From the NCBI RefSeq assembly GCF_029968035.1, contig NZ_JASCIQ010000036.1:1-64000 (forward strand): a DNA stretch of 64,000 bases. The letters run 5' to 3'. Of the stretch, positions 43,793 through 51,887 are shown one piece after another. Numbering within the stretch: the stretch's first letter is position 1; each line of letters begins with the position of its first letter. The position numbers and the translations under genes are program-made. The notes below the pieces were generated by a model. That model worked only from the letters and a program-made list of their open reading frames with translations. It was not told the DNA's origin and searched no databases. The stretch comes from Streptomyces cavernicola (GTDB lineage: Bacteria > Actinomycetota > Actinomycetes > Streptomycetales > Streptomycetaceae).

Positions 43793-45379
43793 ATGCCCGA
43801 ACCTGCGTCCGCGTTCCTGCCTGCGCCCGTACGTCGGCTGCGCCGCATCGCCGCGGCCGTCCTCGCAGGCGCCCTGCTCGTCACCGGGTGCGGCGGCGCC
43901 GGGGAGCGCTCCCCGGAGAAGGCCGACGTGCGGGACGGCGCCCGCCCGTCCGCCAAGAGCAGCCCAGGGCCGGGGAGTTCGCCGCCCGAGCTGCCCGCCG
44001 CGCTCACCGGCCAGCGCCTCGACTGGGGCGCCTGTGCGGACGCGCCCGGCGACGGCTGGCAGTGCGCCACGATGAAAGCGCCCCTGGACCACGCCGAGCC
44101 GGCCGGCGAGACCATCGACCTCGCGCTCGTCCGCAAGAAGGCCACCGGTCCCGGTCGGCGGATCGGCTCGCTGCTGTTCAACTTCGGCGGGCCCGGCGGC
44201 TCCGGCGTGGCCGCCCTGTCGGCCTCCGAGTCGGCGTTCGGCAGCCTCAACTCCCGCTACGACCTGGTGAGTTTCGACCCTCGCGGGGTCGCCGCCAGCT
44301 CGGGTGTGCGGTGCCGTTCGGACCGGGAGCTGGAGGCCGCGGGCGCCGAGGTCGACCTGACGCCGGACACGGCCGCGGAGGAGAAGGCGTACTTCGCGGA
44401 CGCCGCTGACTTCGGCGCGGGCTGCGAGCGCCGCGCGGGCAAGGTCCTGCCGCACATCGGCACGGCCGACGCCGCCCGGGACATGGACCTGATGCGCGAG
44501 GTCCTCGGCGACGGCAAGCTGCACTACTTCGGCTTCTCGTACGGGACCGAACTGGGCGGCACGTACGCCCACTTGTTCCCTGAGAACGTGGGCCGGATCG
44601 TCCTCGACGGCGTCGTCGACCCGAGCGCCGACACGATGGGCCACGCCAGGAACCAGACCACCGGCTTCCAGCGCGCCCTCGACAACTACCTGAAGTCCAC
44701 CGGCGCGGACCCGAAGGAGGGCACCCACTCGCTGGTCGCCCTCCTGAAGCGCATGGACGCGAAGCCGCTGCCCGCCGGCGGCGGCCGTGAGCTGACGGAG
44801 AGCCTCGCCCTCACCGGAATCCTCGCCTCCCTCTACAGCGAGCAGTCCTGGTCCTCGCTCACCGACGCCCTCGACGCGGCGCGGGCCGGCCGCGGCGCAC
44901 AGCTGCTCTCGCTCGCGGACCAGTACAACGACCGTGATCCGTCCGGGAGTTACGGCACGCAGAGCCACGCGCAGCGGGCCATCTCCTGCGCGGACGCGAA
45001 GAAGCGGCCGACAGCCGCGCAGGCCAGAGCCGCGCTTCCGGAGTTCCGCCGGATCTCGCCCGTCTTCGGCGAGTTCCTCGGCTGGGACACCGCGGGCTGG
45101 TGCCACGCATGGCCGGTCCCCGGCGCGCACGAGACCCCCGAGGTGAGCGCACCGGGCGCCGACCCGATCCTGGTCGTCGGCACCACGGGCGACTCGGCGA
45201 CGCCGATCGAGGGCGCCGAGCGGATGGTCGACGAGCTCGGCCGCGGCGTCGGCGTCCAGCTCACCTACCGCGGCGAACGGCACACGGCATACGGCGGCGG
45301 CAGCAGCTGCGTCACCTCGACCGTCGACGGCTACCTCCTCGACGGCAAGGTCCCGACCAGAGGAAAGACCTGCTCGTAG
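43793..45379 (+). CDS. Secreted TAP-like alpha/beta-hydrolase peptidase, copy 2
   Basis: A 528-residue paralog of the preceding gene. It has a basic N-terminus and signal peptide ending LLVTGC. A Pro/Ser/Gly-rich spacer leads to the same catalytic framework: FNFGGPGGSG, Ser in GFSYGTELGG, Asp in VGTTGDSATP and His in GERHTAY. GAGGGG nine bases upstream supports ATG 43793. The third copy begins ~80 bp downstream, so copies 2 and 3 may be co-transcribed. Probably a surface aminopeptidase. Confidence 0.93.
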   Translation: MPEPASAFLPAPVRRLRRIAAAVLAGALLVTGCGGAGERSPEKADVRDGARPSAKSSPGPGSSPPELPAALTGQRLDWGACADAPGDGWQCATMKAPLDHAEPAGETIDLALVRKKATGPGRRIGSLLFNFGGPGGSGVAALSASESAFGSLNSRYDLVSFDPRGVAASSGVRCRSDRELEAAGAEVDLTPDTAAEEKAYFADAADFGAGCERRAGKVLPHIGTADAARDMDLMREVLGDGKLHYFGFSYGTELGGTYAHLFPENVGRIVLDGVVDPSADTMGHARNQTTGFQRALDNYLKSTGADPKEGTHSLVALLKRMDAKPLPAGGGRELTESLALTGILASLYSEQSWSSLTDALDAARAGRGAQLLSLADQYNDRDPSGSYGTQSHAQRAISCADAKKRPTAAQARAALPEFRRISPVFGEFLGWDTAGWCHAWPVPGAHETPEVSAPGADPILVVGTTGDSATPIEGAERMVDELGRGVGVQLTYRGERHTAYGGGSSCVTSTVDGYLLDGKVPTRGKTCS

Positions 45380-45460
45380 CCGATGCTCGTAGCACCCCCT
45401 ACGTTCTCCGACGCCCACCCGACCCACCCGCAGGCCCTGACGGCAGGAGCAACAACAGAC

Positions 45461-46960
45461 ATGTCCACGCACATACGCGCCTCCCGGCTCGCGGCGGGCG
45501 CGCTCGCCCTGCTCGCCCTCGCGGGCTGCGGCGCCGGGCCGCAGGAGCAGCGCCCCGACGGACTGGCCGGGCAGCGGCTCGACTGGTCCGACTGCAAGGC
45601 ACCCTCCGTCGCCCAGGGCGGCGGCACCCCGCCCGGCAAGGGCTGGGAGTGCGCCACCATGAAGGCGCCCCTGGACCACGCGAAGCCGGACGGCGAGACC
45701 ATCGACGTGGCCCTGATCCGCAAACGGGCCACGGACGAGGACCGGCGGATCGGCTCGCTGCTCTACAACTTCGGCGGCCCCGGCGGCTCCGGCGTCGCCA
45801 CCCTGCCGCTCGCCGCCGCGGACTACACCAAGCTCAACTCCCGCTACGACCTGGTGAGTTTCGACCCTCGCGGGGTCGGCGACAGCGCCGGCGTCCGCTG
45901 TGTGGACGACCGTGAGATGGACGAGCTGACCAGCGCGAAGGAAGGCGTCCCGGACACCTCGGCCGAGGAGCGGCGGCTGCTCGCCGAACAGAAGGAGTAC
46001 GTCGCGGCCTGCGAGCAGCACTCCGGCAAGGTCCTGCCGCACCTCACCACGGAGAACACGGCCCGCGACATGGACCTGATGCGCCAGGTCCTCGGCGACG
46101 ACAAGCTGCACTACTTCGGCATCTCGTACGGCACCGAACTCGGCGGCGTCTACGCCCACTTGTTCCCGAAGAAGGTCGGCCGGGCGGTGCTCGACGCCGT
46201 GGTGGACCCGAGCAAGGGCACCGTGCAGAGCGCCATCAGCCAGACCAGAGGCTTCCAACACGCCCTGGACAACTACCTGAAGTCCACCGGCAAGGACCCG
46301 AAGCAGGGCACCCGCGAGCTCGCCGCGCTCCTCGAAGGCCTGGACACGAAGCCGCTGTCGACGCTCGACGGCCGCGAGGTCACCCGGAACCTCGCCCTCA
46401 CCGGCGTCGCCTCGTCGCTCTACAGCGAGGAGACCTGGCCGTACCTCTCCAAGGCCCTCCTCGAGGCCAAGGCAGGCAAGGGCGACACGCTGCTGCTGCT
46501 CGCCGACGTCTACAACTCCCGTGACCCGCAGGGCCGTTACGGCAACCAGCAGGCGGCGGGCGCGGCGATCCGCTGCGCCGACAGCAGCGAACGCTTCACG
46601 CTCGACGACGTGAAGAAGCAGCTGCCCGCGTACGAGAAGGAGTCGCCGGTCTTCGGCGCGCTGCTCGCCTGGGGCCTGCCGAGCTGCAACGGCTGGCCGG
46701 TGACCGGCGAGCGCGCCACGCCCGAGGTGGGCGCCGAGGGCGCGGCCCCGATGCTCGTCATCGGCAACACCGGCGACCCGGCGACGCCGGTCGAGGGCGC
46801 GGCCCGGATGTCGAAGGCGCTCGGCGAGGGCGTCGGCGTGACGCTCACGGTGAACGGCGAGGGCCACGGCACGTACGGAGTGAACGACTGCGCGACGCGC
46901 ACGGTGAACGCGTACTTGCTCGACGGGAAGGTCCCGTCCGACGGGAAGACCTGCGCGTAG
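45461..46960 (+). CDS. Secreted TAP-like alpha/beta-hydrolase peptidase, copy 3
   Basis: A 499-residue paralog with signal peptide and lipobox LALAGC. The motifs are NFGGPGGSGVATLP, GISYGTELGGVYAHLFP (Ser), MLVIGNTGDPATP (Asp) and GEGHGTY (His). It shares long near-identical blocks with copies 1 and 2 (for example AARDMDLMR or its variant before the nucleophile), so the trio arose by tandem duplication. AGGAG lies 11 bases before ATG 45461. It is followed by a hairpin and a dispersed repeat before convergent moeZ. Confidence 0.93.
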   Translation: MSTHIRASRLAAGALALLALAGCGAGPQEQRPDGLAGQRLDWSDCKAPSVAQGGGTPPGKGWECATMKAPLDHAKPDGETIDVALIRKRATDEDRRIGSLLYNFGGPGGSGVATLPLAAADYTKLNSRYDLVSFDPRGVGDSAGVRCVDDREMDELTSAKEGVPDTSAEERRLLAEQKEYVAACEQHSGKVLPHLTTENTARDMDLMRQVLGDDKLHYFGISYGTELGGVYAHLFPKKVGRAVLDAVVDPSKGTVQSAISQTRGFQHALDNYLKSTGKDPKQGTRELAALLEGLDTKPLSTLDGREVTRNLALTGVASSLYSEETWPYLSKALLEAKAGKGDTLLLLADVYNSRDPQGRYGNQQAAGAAIRCADSSERFTLDDVKKQLPAYEKESPVFGALLAWGLPSCNGWPVTGERATPEVGAEGAAPMLVIGNTGDPATPVEGAARMSKALGEGVGVTLTVNGEGHGTYGVNDCATRTVNAYLLDGKVPSDGKTCA

Positions 46961-46966
46961 CCGAAA

Positions 46967-46996
46967 GGCCCGGCCCCCAGCGCAGGGCGCCGGGCC
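46967..46996 (+). terminator. Terminator after peptidase copy 3
   Basis: GGCCCGGC (46967-46974) pairs with GCCGGGCC (46989-46996), with extra CCC/GGG pairing inside. It begins six bases after the stop codon. Confidence 0.75.
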
Positions 46997-47003
46997 CATG
47001 ATT

Positions 47004-47075
47004 CAGCCCGTCCGGCGTTTGAGGACGAGCCCGAAGGGCGATCGGCGGCGCCCAAGTCGACGCCGCCGATCGCCC
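47004..47075. repeat. Streptomyces dispersed repeat, copy 2, with terminator hairpin
   Basis: The element CAGCCCGTCCGGCGTTTGAG... (47004-47044) matches 58627-58666 almost base for base and the reverse complement of 38504-38571. Its end forms a 15-bp perfect hairpin (47036-47050 with 47061-47075, loop of 10) between the convergent peptidase and moeZ genes. It may act as a bidirectional terminator. Confidence 0.88.
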
Positions 47076-47089
47076 TACGTAAGCGAGGC

Positions 47090-48268
47090 CTAGTACACCG
47101 GCTTGCTCGGCTCGATCTGGTTGACCCAGCCGATCACGCCGCCGCCCACGTGGACCGCGTCGGCGAAGCCCGCCGACTTCAGGACCGCGAGGACTTCCGC
47201 ACTGCGGACACCCGTCTTGCAATGCAAGACGATCTTCTTGTCCTGCGGGAGGTCCTGCAGGGCGTTGCCCATCAGGAACTCGTTCTTCGGGATCAGCTTC
47301 GCGCCCGGGATCGAGACGATCTCGTACTCGTTCTGCTCGCGGACGTCGATGATCTCGATCTTCTCGTCCGCGTCGATCCACTCCTTGAGCTGCTTCGGAG
47401 TGATCGTCGAGCCGAGCGCGGCCTCCTGGGCCTCGTCGGAGACGACGCCGCAGAACGCCTCGTAGTCGATGAGCTCGGTGACCGTGGGGTTCTCGCCGCA
47501 GACCGCGCAGTTCGGGTCCTTGCGGACCTTCACCTGGCGGTACTGCATCTCCAGGGCGTCGTAGATCATCAGGCGGCCGACCAGCGGGTCGCCGATGCCG
47601 GCGAGCAGCTTGATGGCCTCGTTGACCTGGATGGAGCCGATCGACGCGCAGAGCACGCCGAGCACGCCGCCCTCGGCGCAGGACGGAACCATGCCGGGCG
47701 GCGGGGGCTCCGGGTAGAGGCAGCGGTAGCAGGGGCCGTGCTCGGACCAGAACACGGAGGCCTGGCCGTCGAAGCGGTAGATCGAGCCCCACACGTACGG
47801 CTTGTTGAGCAGCACGCAGGCGTCGTTGACCAGGTAGCGCGTGGCGAAGTTGTCGGTGCCGTCGACGATCAGGTCGTACTGGGCGAACAGCTCGAGCACG
47901 TTGTCGGCCTCGAGCCGCTCCTCGTGCAGGTTCACCTTGACGTACGGGTTGATGCCGAGGACCGAGTCCTTCGCGGACGCGGCCTTCGAGCGGCCGATGT
48001 CCGCTTGGCTGTGGATGATCTGGCGCTGCAGGTTCGACTCGTCGACCTCGTCGAACTCCACGATGCCGAGCGTGCCGACGCCGGCCGCGGCCAGGTACAT
48101 GAGCGCGGGCGAGCCCAGGCCGCCGGCGCCCACACAGAGCACCTTGGCGTTCTTCAGCCGCTTCTGCCCGTCCATCCCGACGTCGGGGATGATCAGGTGG
48201 CGGGAGTACCTGCGGACCTCGTCGACGGTGAGCTCAGAAGCTGGCTCGACCAGGGGTGGCAGCGACAC
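47090..48268 (-). CDS. moeZ: MoeZ: adenylyltransferase-rhodanese sulfur carrier activator
   Basis: A 392-residue two-domain enzyme. Residues ~15-260 are a MoeB/ThiF/E1 adenylyltransferase: VGAGGLGSPALMYLAAAGVG, zinc CxxC pairs (CYRCLYP, CAVCGEN) and a cysteine in PSCAEGGVLG. The C-terminal ~110 residues are a rhodanese with the persulfide cysteine in LHCKTGVRSAEV. In actinobacteria MoeZ adenylates and thiocarboxylates several sulfur-carrier proteins, including MoaD and CysO types, so it also feeds MoaE made at 8.1 kb. GTG 48268 has GGAG five bases upstream; the frame stays open far beyond but that region is other genes. Confidence 0.96.
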   Translation of the reverse strand: MSLPPLVEPASELTVDEVRRYSRHLIIPDVGMDGQKRLKNAKVLCVGAGGLGSPALMYLAAAGVGTLGIVEFDEVDESNLQRQIIHSQADIGRSKAASAKDSVLGINPYVKVNLHEERLEADNVLELFAQYDLIVDGTDNFATRYLVNDACVLLNKPYVWGSIYRFDGQASVFWSEHGPCYRCLYPEPPPPGMVPSCAEGGVLGVLCASIGSIQVNEAIKLLAGIGDPLVGRLMIYDALEMQYRQVKVRKDPNCAVCGENPTVTELIDYEAFCGVVSDEAQEAALGSTITPKQLKEWIDADEKIEIIDVREQNEYEIVSIPGAKLIPKNEFLMGNALQDLPQDKKIVLHCKTGVRSAEVLAVLKSAGFADAVHVGGGVIGWVNQIEPSKPVY

Positions 48269-48330
48269 GGGAACTCCGTAGATCGGTAATGCGGAACAGT
48301 TGTTCCTCAGTAACGCTGCCACACCCTTCT

Positions 48331-49083
48331 TCATTCCGAGACTGAGCGTCCGATACGCGAGACGATTTCGTCCCAGTACCCGGGCAGCGCCCCGAAGGGG
48401 TCGACCGTTCCGTGCCGGTCGGTGCGGTCCGTGAACCAGATCGTGCCCGCGCCCTGCCAGCGGGCCACCCGCAGCGCCTCCTCCAGGTGGCCGCCGGGCA
48501 CGCCGTGCACCAGGTGGCAGAACCGCTCGGGCGGGTACTCGGCGGTCCACTCGGCCACCTGCGACCAGCGGTAGTCCGACCACTGTCCGGAGAAGGTGAC
48601 CAGCTGGTCGGCCTCCTCCGCGTACCCCGGATACGGGTGCGTGCCGTGCCCGAACACCAGGTGCGCCTCGGGCAGCAGCGCCCTGAGGGTGCCCGCGACG
48701 CGCCGGGTCTCGGGCAGGGCGGCGCGCTCGCCCGGGGCACGGTGCAGCAGGAAGCCGTCGATCCGGTACCAGTCGAGGTAGCGGTGCGCGTCCGAGACCA
48801 GTTCGCCGAAGTCGCGGGTGCCGTGGCACAGGTCGAGGTGTCCGAGGACCCGTACGCCCGCGTTGCTGAGACGGCCCGCGGCCTCCAGGCAGTGCGGGTC
48901 GGGTCGGTCGCCCGGACCGTTGGCGACGTTCAGGACGACCCAGTGCAGCGGGGTGTCGGGGCGGTTGAGCTCGGCCCACTCGACGGGCGCGAGCAGCGGG
49001 TGCGCGTAGCCGGGCACGCCCAGGCCCATGGTGGAGCCTGCGAGGGCGTGCGCGGGACCCGTCCGGTCGATCAGATGCGGCAT
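48331..49083 (-). CDS. Spherulin-4 family protein (GH135-like hydrolase)
   Basis: A 250-residue soluble TIM-barrel-like protein of the spherulation-specific family 4. Typical blocks are GLGVPGYAHPLLAP, WVVLNVANGPGD, VLGHLDLCHGTRDF and YRIDGFLLHRAPGE. The fungal relative Sph3 (GH135) hydrolyses galactosaminogalactan during its synthesis. No signal peptide is visible with the start at 49083; that ATG overlaps the end of the epimerase gene by 13 bp, implying coupling. An internal start at 49029 is possible. It sits beside an epimerase, a membrane protein and a PelF-like glycosyltransferase, consistent with polysaccharide metabolism. Confidence 0.85.
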   Translation of the reverse strand: MPHLIDRTGPAHALAGSTMGLGVPGYAHPLLAPVEWAELNRPDTPLHWVVLNVANGPGDRPDPHCLEAAGRLSNAGVRVLGHLDLCHGTRDFGELVSDAHRYLDWYRIDGFLLHRAPGERAALPETRRVAGTLRALLPEAHLVFGHGTHPYPGYAEEADQLVTFSGQWSDYRWSQVAEWTAEYPPERFCHLVHGVPGGHLEEALRVARWQGAGTIWFTDRTDRHGTVDPFGALPGYWDEIVSRIGRSVSE

Positions 49084-50027
49084 GCCGCCTCCATCCAGAT
49101 GTCGGCGAGTGACTCTTCGAGGTTGATCCGGGGCCGCCAGCCGAGCCGGTCGCGCGCGGTGCGCACATCGGCCTGCTGCCAGCTGCCGCAGCCGTCCGGG
49201 TACGGGTAGACGGCCGGGATCGCGTGGTCCGCGTCGGGGCGGGGGTGCCCGATGGTCGGGCGGCCGGTGGGCCCGGCGTCCAGCTCGTGCAGGGCGCCGC
49301 CGTATCCGGCGACCCGGGCGAGCACGGCGGCCGCGTCCCGAAGCCGTACGGCCCGGCCCGAGCCGATGTTGACGACGCCCTGCGCCGCCGACAGGGACGC
49401 GGCGTGCACGGCCCGCGCCACATCGCGTACGTCGACGAAGTCCCGCTGCACGCCGAGCCCGGCCAGCTTCAGCTCGCCGTCGCCCGCCTGCATGGCGCGC
49501 CGCATGGCCTCGGCGAGCCGGCCGAGCGGGGTGGCGGGCGGGGTGCCGGGCCCGGCGGGCGAGAACACCCGCAGGACGACGGCGTCGAGCCCGGACCCGA
49601 GGACCAGCTCGGTCGCGGCGAGCTTGCTCACGCCGTACGGGCCGCCCGGCCGGGGCGCGGCGTCCTCGGCGGTGGACGATCCGGGCTGGCTCGGCCCGTA
49701 CTCGGCGGCGCAGCCCAGCTGCACGAGCCGCGCCCCGCAGCCGCTGCGGCGCAGCGCCTCGCAGACGGTGGCGACGGCCACGGTGTTGTGCCGGGTGAGC
49801 TCGCGGGCCCCGCCGCGGGTGGCGCCCGCGCAGTTCACCACGACGCCGGGGTGCACCGCGTCCAGGAACCGGGCGAGCGCGCCCGGACTGCCGCTGGCGA
49901 GGTCGAAGCGCACGTCCGCGTCGTCGCCGCGACCGAGCGCGGTGAGCTGGACGGCGGGGTCGGCGAGCAGCCGGTCGGCGACGTAGCGGCCGAGGAATCC
50001 GTTGGCTCCGAGGAGCAACACCCTCAT
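49071..50027 (-). CDS. Extended SDR, NAD-dependent sugar epimerase/dehydratase
   Basis: A 318-residue extended short-chain dehydrogenase. The NAD motif is MRVLLLGANGFLGRYVADRL, the catalytic Tyr-Lys pair is in PYGVSKLAA, and the substrate region has FVDVRDVARAVHAA. Such enzymes epimerise, dehydrate or reduce nucleotide-activated sugars. ATG 50027 overlaps the stop of a 15-codon leader ORF that has a much stronger ribosome-binding site. It overlaps the spherulin-4 gene at its other end. Context suggests it supplies a UDP-sugar to the nearby glycosyltransferase. Confidence 0.92.
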   Translation of the reverse strand: MRVLLLGANGFLGRYVADRLLADPAVQLTALGRGDDADVRFDLASGSPGALARFLDAVHPGVVVNCAGATRGGARELTRHNTVAVATVCEALRRSGCGARLVQLGCAAEYGPSQPGSSTAEDAAPRPGGPYGVSKLAATELVLGSGLDAVVLRVFSPAGPGTPPATPLGRLAEAMRRAMQAGDGELKLAGLGVQRDFVDVRDVARAVHAASLSAAQGVVNIGSGRAVRLRDAAAVLARVAGYGGALHELDAGPTGRPTIGHPRPDADHAIPAVYPYPDGCGSWQQADVRTARDRLGWRPRINLEESLADIWMEAACRI

Positions 50028-50071
50028 CGGGCGCCCCCAGGGACGGAAGCTCGGTGAGCGAGGGTGGTCAT
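50024..50071 (-). CDS. 15-codon leader ORF coupled to the epimerase
   Basis: ATG 50071 lies eight bases after AAGGAG, the best ribosome-binding site in this neighbourhood, and encodes MTTLAHRASVPGGAR. Its TGA overlaps the epimerase ATG (50024-50027). The epimerase itself has only a GGGGGCG stretch upstream. The short ORF therefore probably delivers ribosomes to the epimerase start; whether the peptide itself matters is unknown. Confidence 0.55.
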   Translation of the reverse strand: MTTLAHRASVPGGAR

Positions 50072-50358
50072 CTGGCTTTCTCCTTCAGGGTGTTGCGCAC
50101 AGTGGAGGCCCGCGGGGTCGGTCACGCGGGAGGGGGGTGGGCTGGTCGAGGGGGCGGCGGTACGGATCGCCGGGGGCCACCGGGAGGCCGCCCCGACAGA
50201 GACAGAGGGCTCCGGCCCCGCCCCGACAGAGGCAGAGGCAGAGGCAGAGGCTGAGGCTGAGGGGCGGACTTCCTGAACAGCGCCGTAGGAACAGGTGCCC
50301 CCGGCCAACCTCCCGTGGCCCGTCACCCAGGTGCGAGGCCTGCTCGTCGAGGCGCGGG
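50072..50358. other. Spacer with hexameric tandem repeat
   Basis: About 290 bp without a supported gene between the membrane protein and the epimerase leader. It contains a run of GGCAGA/GGCTGA hexamers at 50225-50262 and an imperfect CCCCGACAGA duplication just before it. An internal promoter for the epimerase could lie here, but none is clear. Confidence 0.55.
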
Positions 50359-51669
50359 TCACCGGTGGGCTCCCGGTGCCGTGGGCGCGTGGGCGGAGGC
50401 TCGGGTCAGGCGGCGGGTGGCGGCGACGAGCAGGACGAGGGTCCCGGCGCCGCAGGCGAGTACGGGGACGGCGCCCGCGCCCACCGTTTCGACGGGCAGC
50501 GCCAGCCACCAGCAGCCGGGCAGCCGCGCCCCGAGCACTGCGGCGACGGCGAACCCTTCGAGCAAGCAGACCCCGCCCAGCACTACGCCGGGCACGACCC
50601 GGAAGCCGTACGAAGTGAGCATCCGGGCGAGCAGCAGCAGTACCGCCAACAGCGCCGCCCCGTAAGGCGGTTCGGCCCGGCCGAGGAGCCGTCCGGCGAG
50701 GACGAGCAGGCCGAAGGCGGCCCCGGCTTGCAGGGCGACGACAGCGAGGAGCAGCGGGCGCGCCCCGGCCGCGAACTCCTCCAGGCCGCGGCTCTGGCCG
50801 AGCCGCCGCTGCGCGCCCACGGCGAAGATCCGGGCGCACCAGACGGCGGGCGCGTACGCGAGGGCGAGGCCGAGCAGCGCGGCGGTGTCCAGCGGCCAGG
50901 GCGCGTCGGGCCCGCCGGCCAGGGCGGCGCGCAGGAACCCGTCGCCGACAAGGGCGTACAGGAGCAGAAACAGGCTCCACGCGCGCGTGCCCGGCACCGC
51001 ACCGCTGCGGGCGCGCAGCGGACCACGGCGCAGGGCGATCCGCAGCGCGACGGCGAGCGCCAGCACGCCGACGGCGAGGGCGATCAACCGGTCGCGCCCG
51101 TGCGTGAGTTGGTACGCGGCGACGGTCGCGGCGCCCACGGCCGGGGGCAGCAGCGCGAGCAGGGCGTGGGCGCGGGGCGGGCGGCCGAGGGCGGGCCCGG
51201 CTTCGGGGGCCGCGCGGACGGCGGCGGGCCGTTCGTCGCGCGGCACGCGGGCGTACATCTCCTCGGCGAGCGAGAACACGTCCCGGTGCCGGTAGCGGGC
51301 GGCGGTCCGGTCGGTGACGCCGTGCGCTTCGAGGCCCGCGGCGATCTCCAGCGGGTCGACGGCGCGTTCGCAGAGCTCGCGGTGACGGTGGATCAGCGCC
51401 TTGACGGGGTCCACGGCACCGCGCCTCGCGACCCTCCGCTGAGGCGCGGGCTCGGACGCGGGCGCGGGTGCGGACTCGGGCGCGGGCGCGGGCGCGGGCT
51501 CGGGCGCGGGCTCGGGGCCGGGCGCGAGGCCAGGCGCCGGAGTGGGTGCCGGAGTGGGTTCCGGAGTGGGTTCCGGGGTGGCGGCGGCCGTGGTTCCGAC
51601 CTCGCTCGGGGGCGCGCTCTCCGGCTCGATCACCGGCGCATCACCCACACCCGTACGGGACTTGCTCAT
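50359..51669 (-). CDS. Polytopic membrane protein, possible polysaccharide export partner
   Basis: A 436-residue protein. The first ~85 residues are a Pro/Ala/Glu low-complexity stretch, followed by a soluble segment (VKALIHRHRELCERAVDPLE, DVFSLAEEMYARVPRDERP). Roughly nine membrane helices fill the C-terminal 260 residues. I recognise no family. Position directly after a PelF-like glycosyltransferase and before an epimerase suggests a role in export or assembly of the polymer, as PelG has in Pel loci, but the sequence does not show PelG hallmarks. Its ATG overlaps the stop of the 69-codon ORF (ATGA). Confidence 0.82.
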   Translation of the reverse strand: MSKSRTGVGDAPVIEPESAPPSEVGTTAAATPEPTPEPTPAPTPAPGLAPGPEPAPEPAPAPAPESAPAPASEPAPQRRVARRGAVDPVKALIHRHRELCERAVDPLEIAAGLEAHGVTDRTAARYRHRDVFSLAEEMYARVPRDERPAAVRAAPEAGPALGRPPRAHALLALLPPAVGAATVAAYQLTHGRDRLIALAVGVLALAVALRIALRRGPLRARSGAVPGTRAWSLFLLLYALVGDGFLRAALAGGPDAPWPLDTAALLGLALAYAPAVWCARIFAVGAQRRLGQSRGLEEFAAGARPLLLAVVALQAGAAFGLLVLAGRLLGRAEPPYGAALLAVLLLLARMLTSYGFRVVPGVVLGGVCLLEGFAVAAVLGARLPGCWWLALPVETVGAGAVPVLACGAGTLVLLVAATRRLTRASAHAPTAPGAHR

Positions 51670-51887
51670 GCCTCCCCCTCACTGCTCGCGGCAGCGCCGA
51701 AGGGCTCCGGCCGGCGCACGGCAGCGCCTGCGGGCTCGGGCCAGCGCACGGGCTCCGGGATGCGCGCGGGCGCGGGGACCGGTGCGGCCAGCGCCGCGGC
51801 GGAGCGCGCGTCCCAGCTCCCGGGGCTCCTCGGCGTGACCGGCGCATCGCTCACGCCCGTACGGATGTCGCTCATGCCTCCCCCTCG
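51632..51887. repeat. Direct repeat covering two gene starts
   Basis: About 50 bp at 51632-51681 recurs at 51838-51887 with roughly seven mismatches. Each copy holds a gene end (…EGEA stop), a ribosome-binding region and the next ATG with N-terminus RTGVxDAPV. The 69-codon ORF between them looks like the product of this duplication. Confidence 0.8.
51666..51875 (-). CDS. 69-residue Pro/Ala-rich ORF, probable duplication remnant
   Basis: The ORF starts at ATG 51875 inside the overlap with the glycosyltransferase stop and ends in an ATGA overlap with the membrane protein gene, so it would be translated in a chain. Its N-terminus MSDIRTGVSDAPVTP copies that of the membrane protein (MSKSRTGVGDAPVIE) and its C-terminus copies the end of the glycosyltransferase. 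The middle is Ala/Pro/Arg-rich with no domain. It may only maintain coupling. Confidence 0.5.
   Translation of the reverse strand: MSDIRTGVSDAPVTPRSPGSWDARSAAALAAPVPAPARIPEPVRWPEPAGAAVRRPEPFGAAASSEGEA

Noticed and set aside
47090..49423. A single 777-codon protein ending in MoeZ
   Set aside because: The N-terminal half is a shadow frame of the spherulin-4 and epimerase genes. MoeZ has its own GTG with GGAG five bases upstream.
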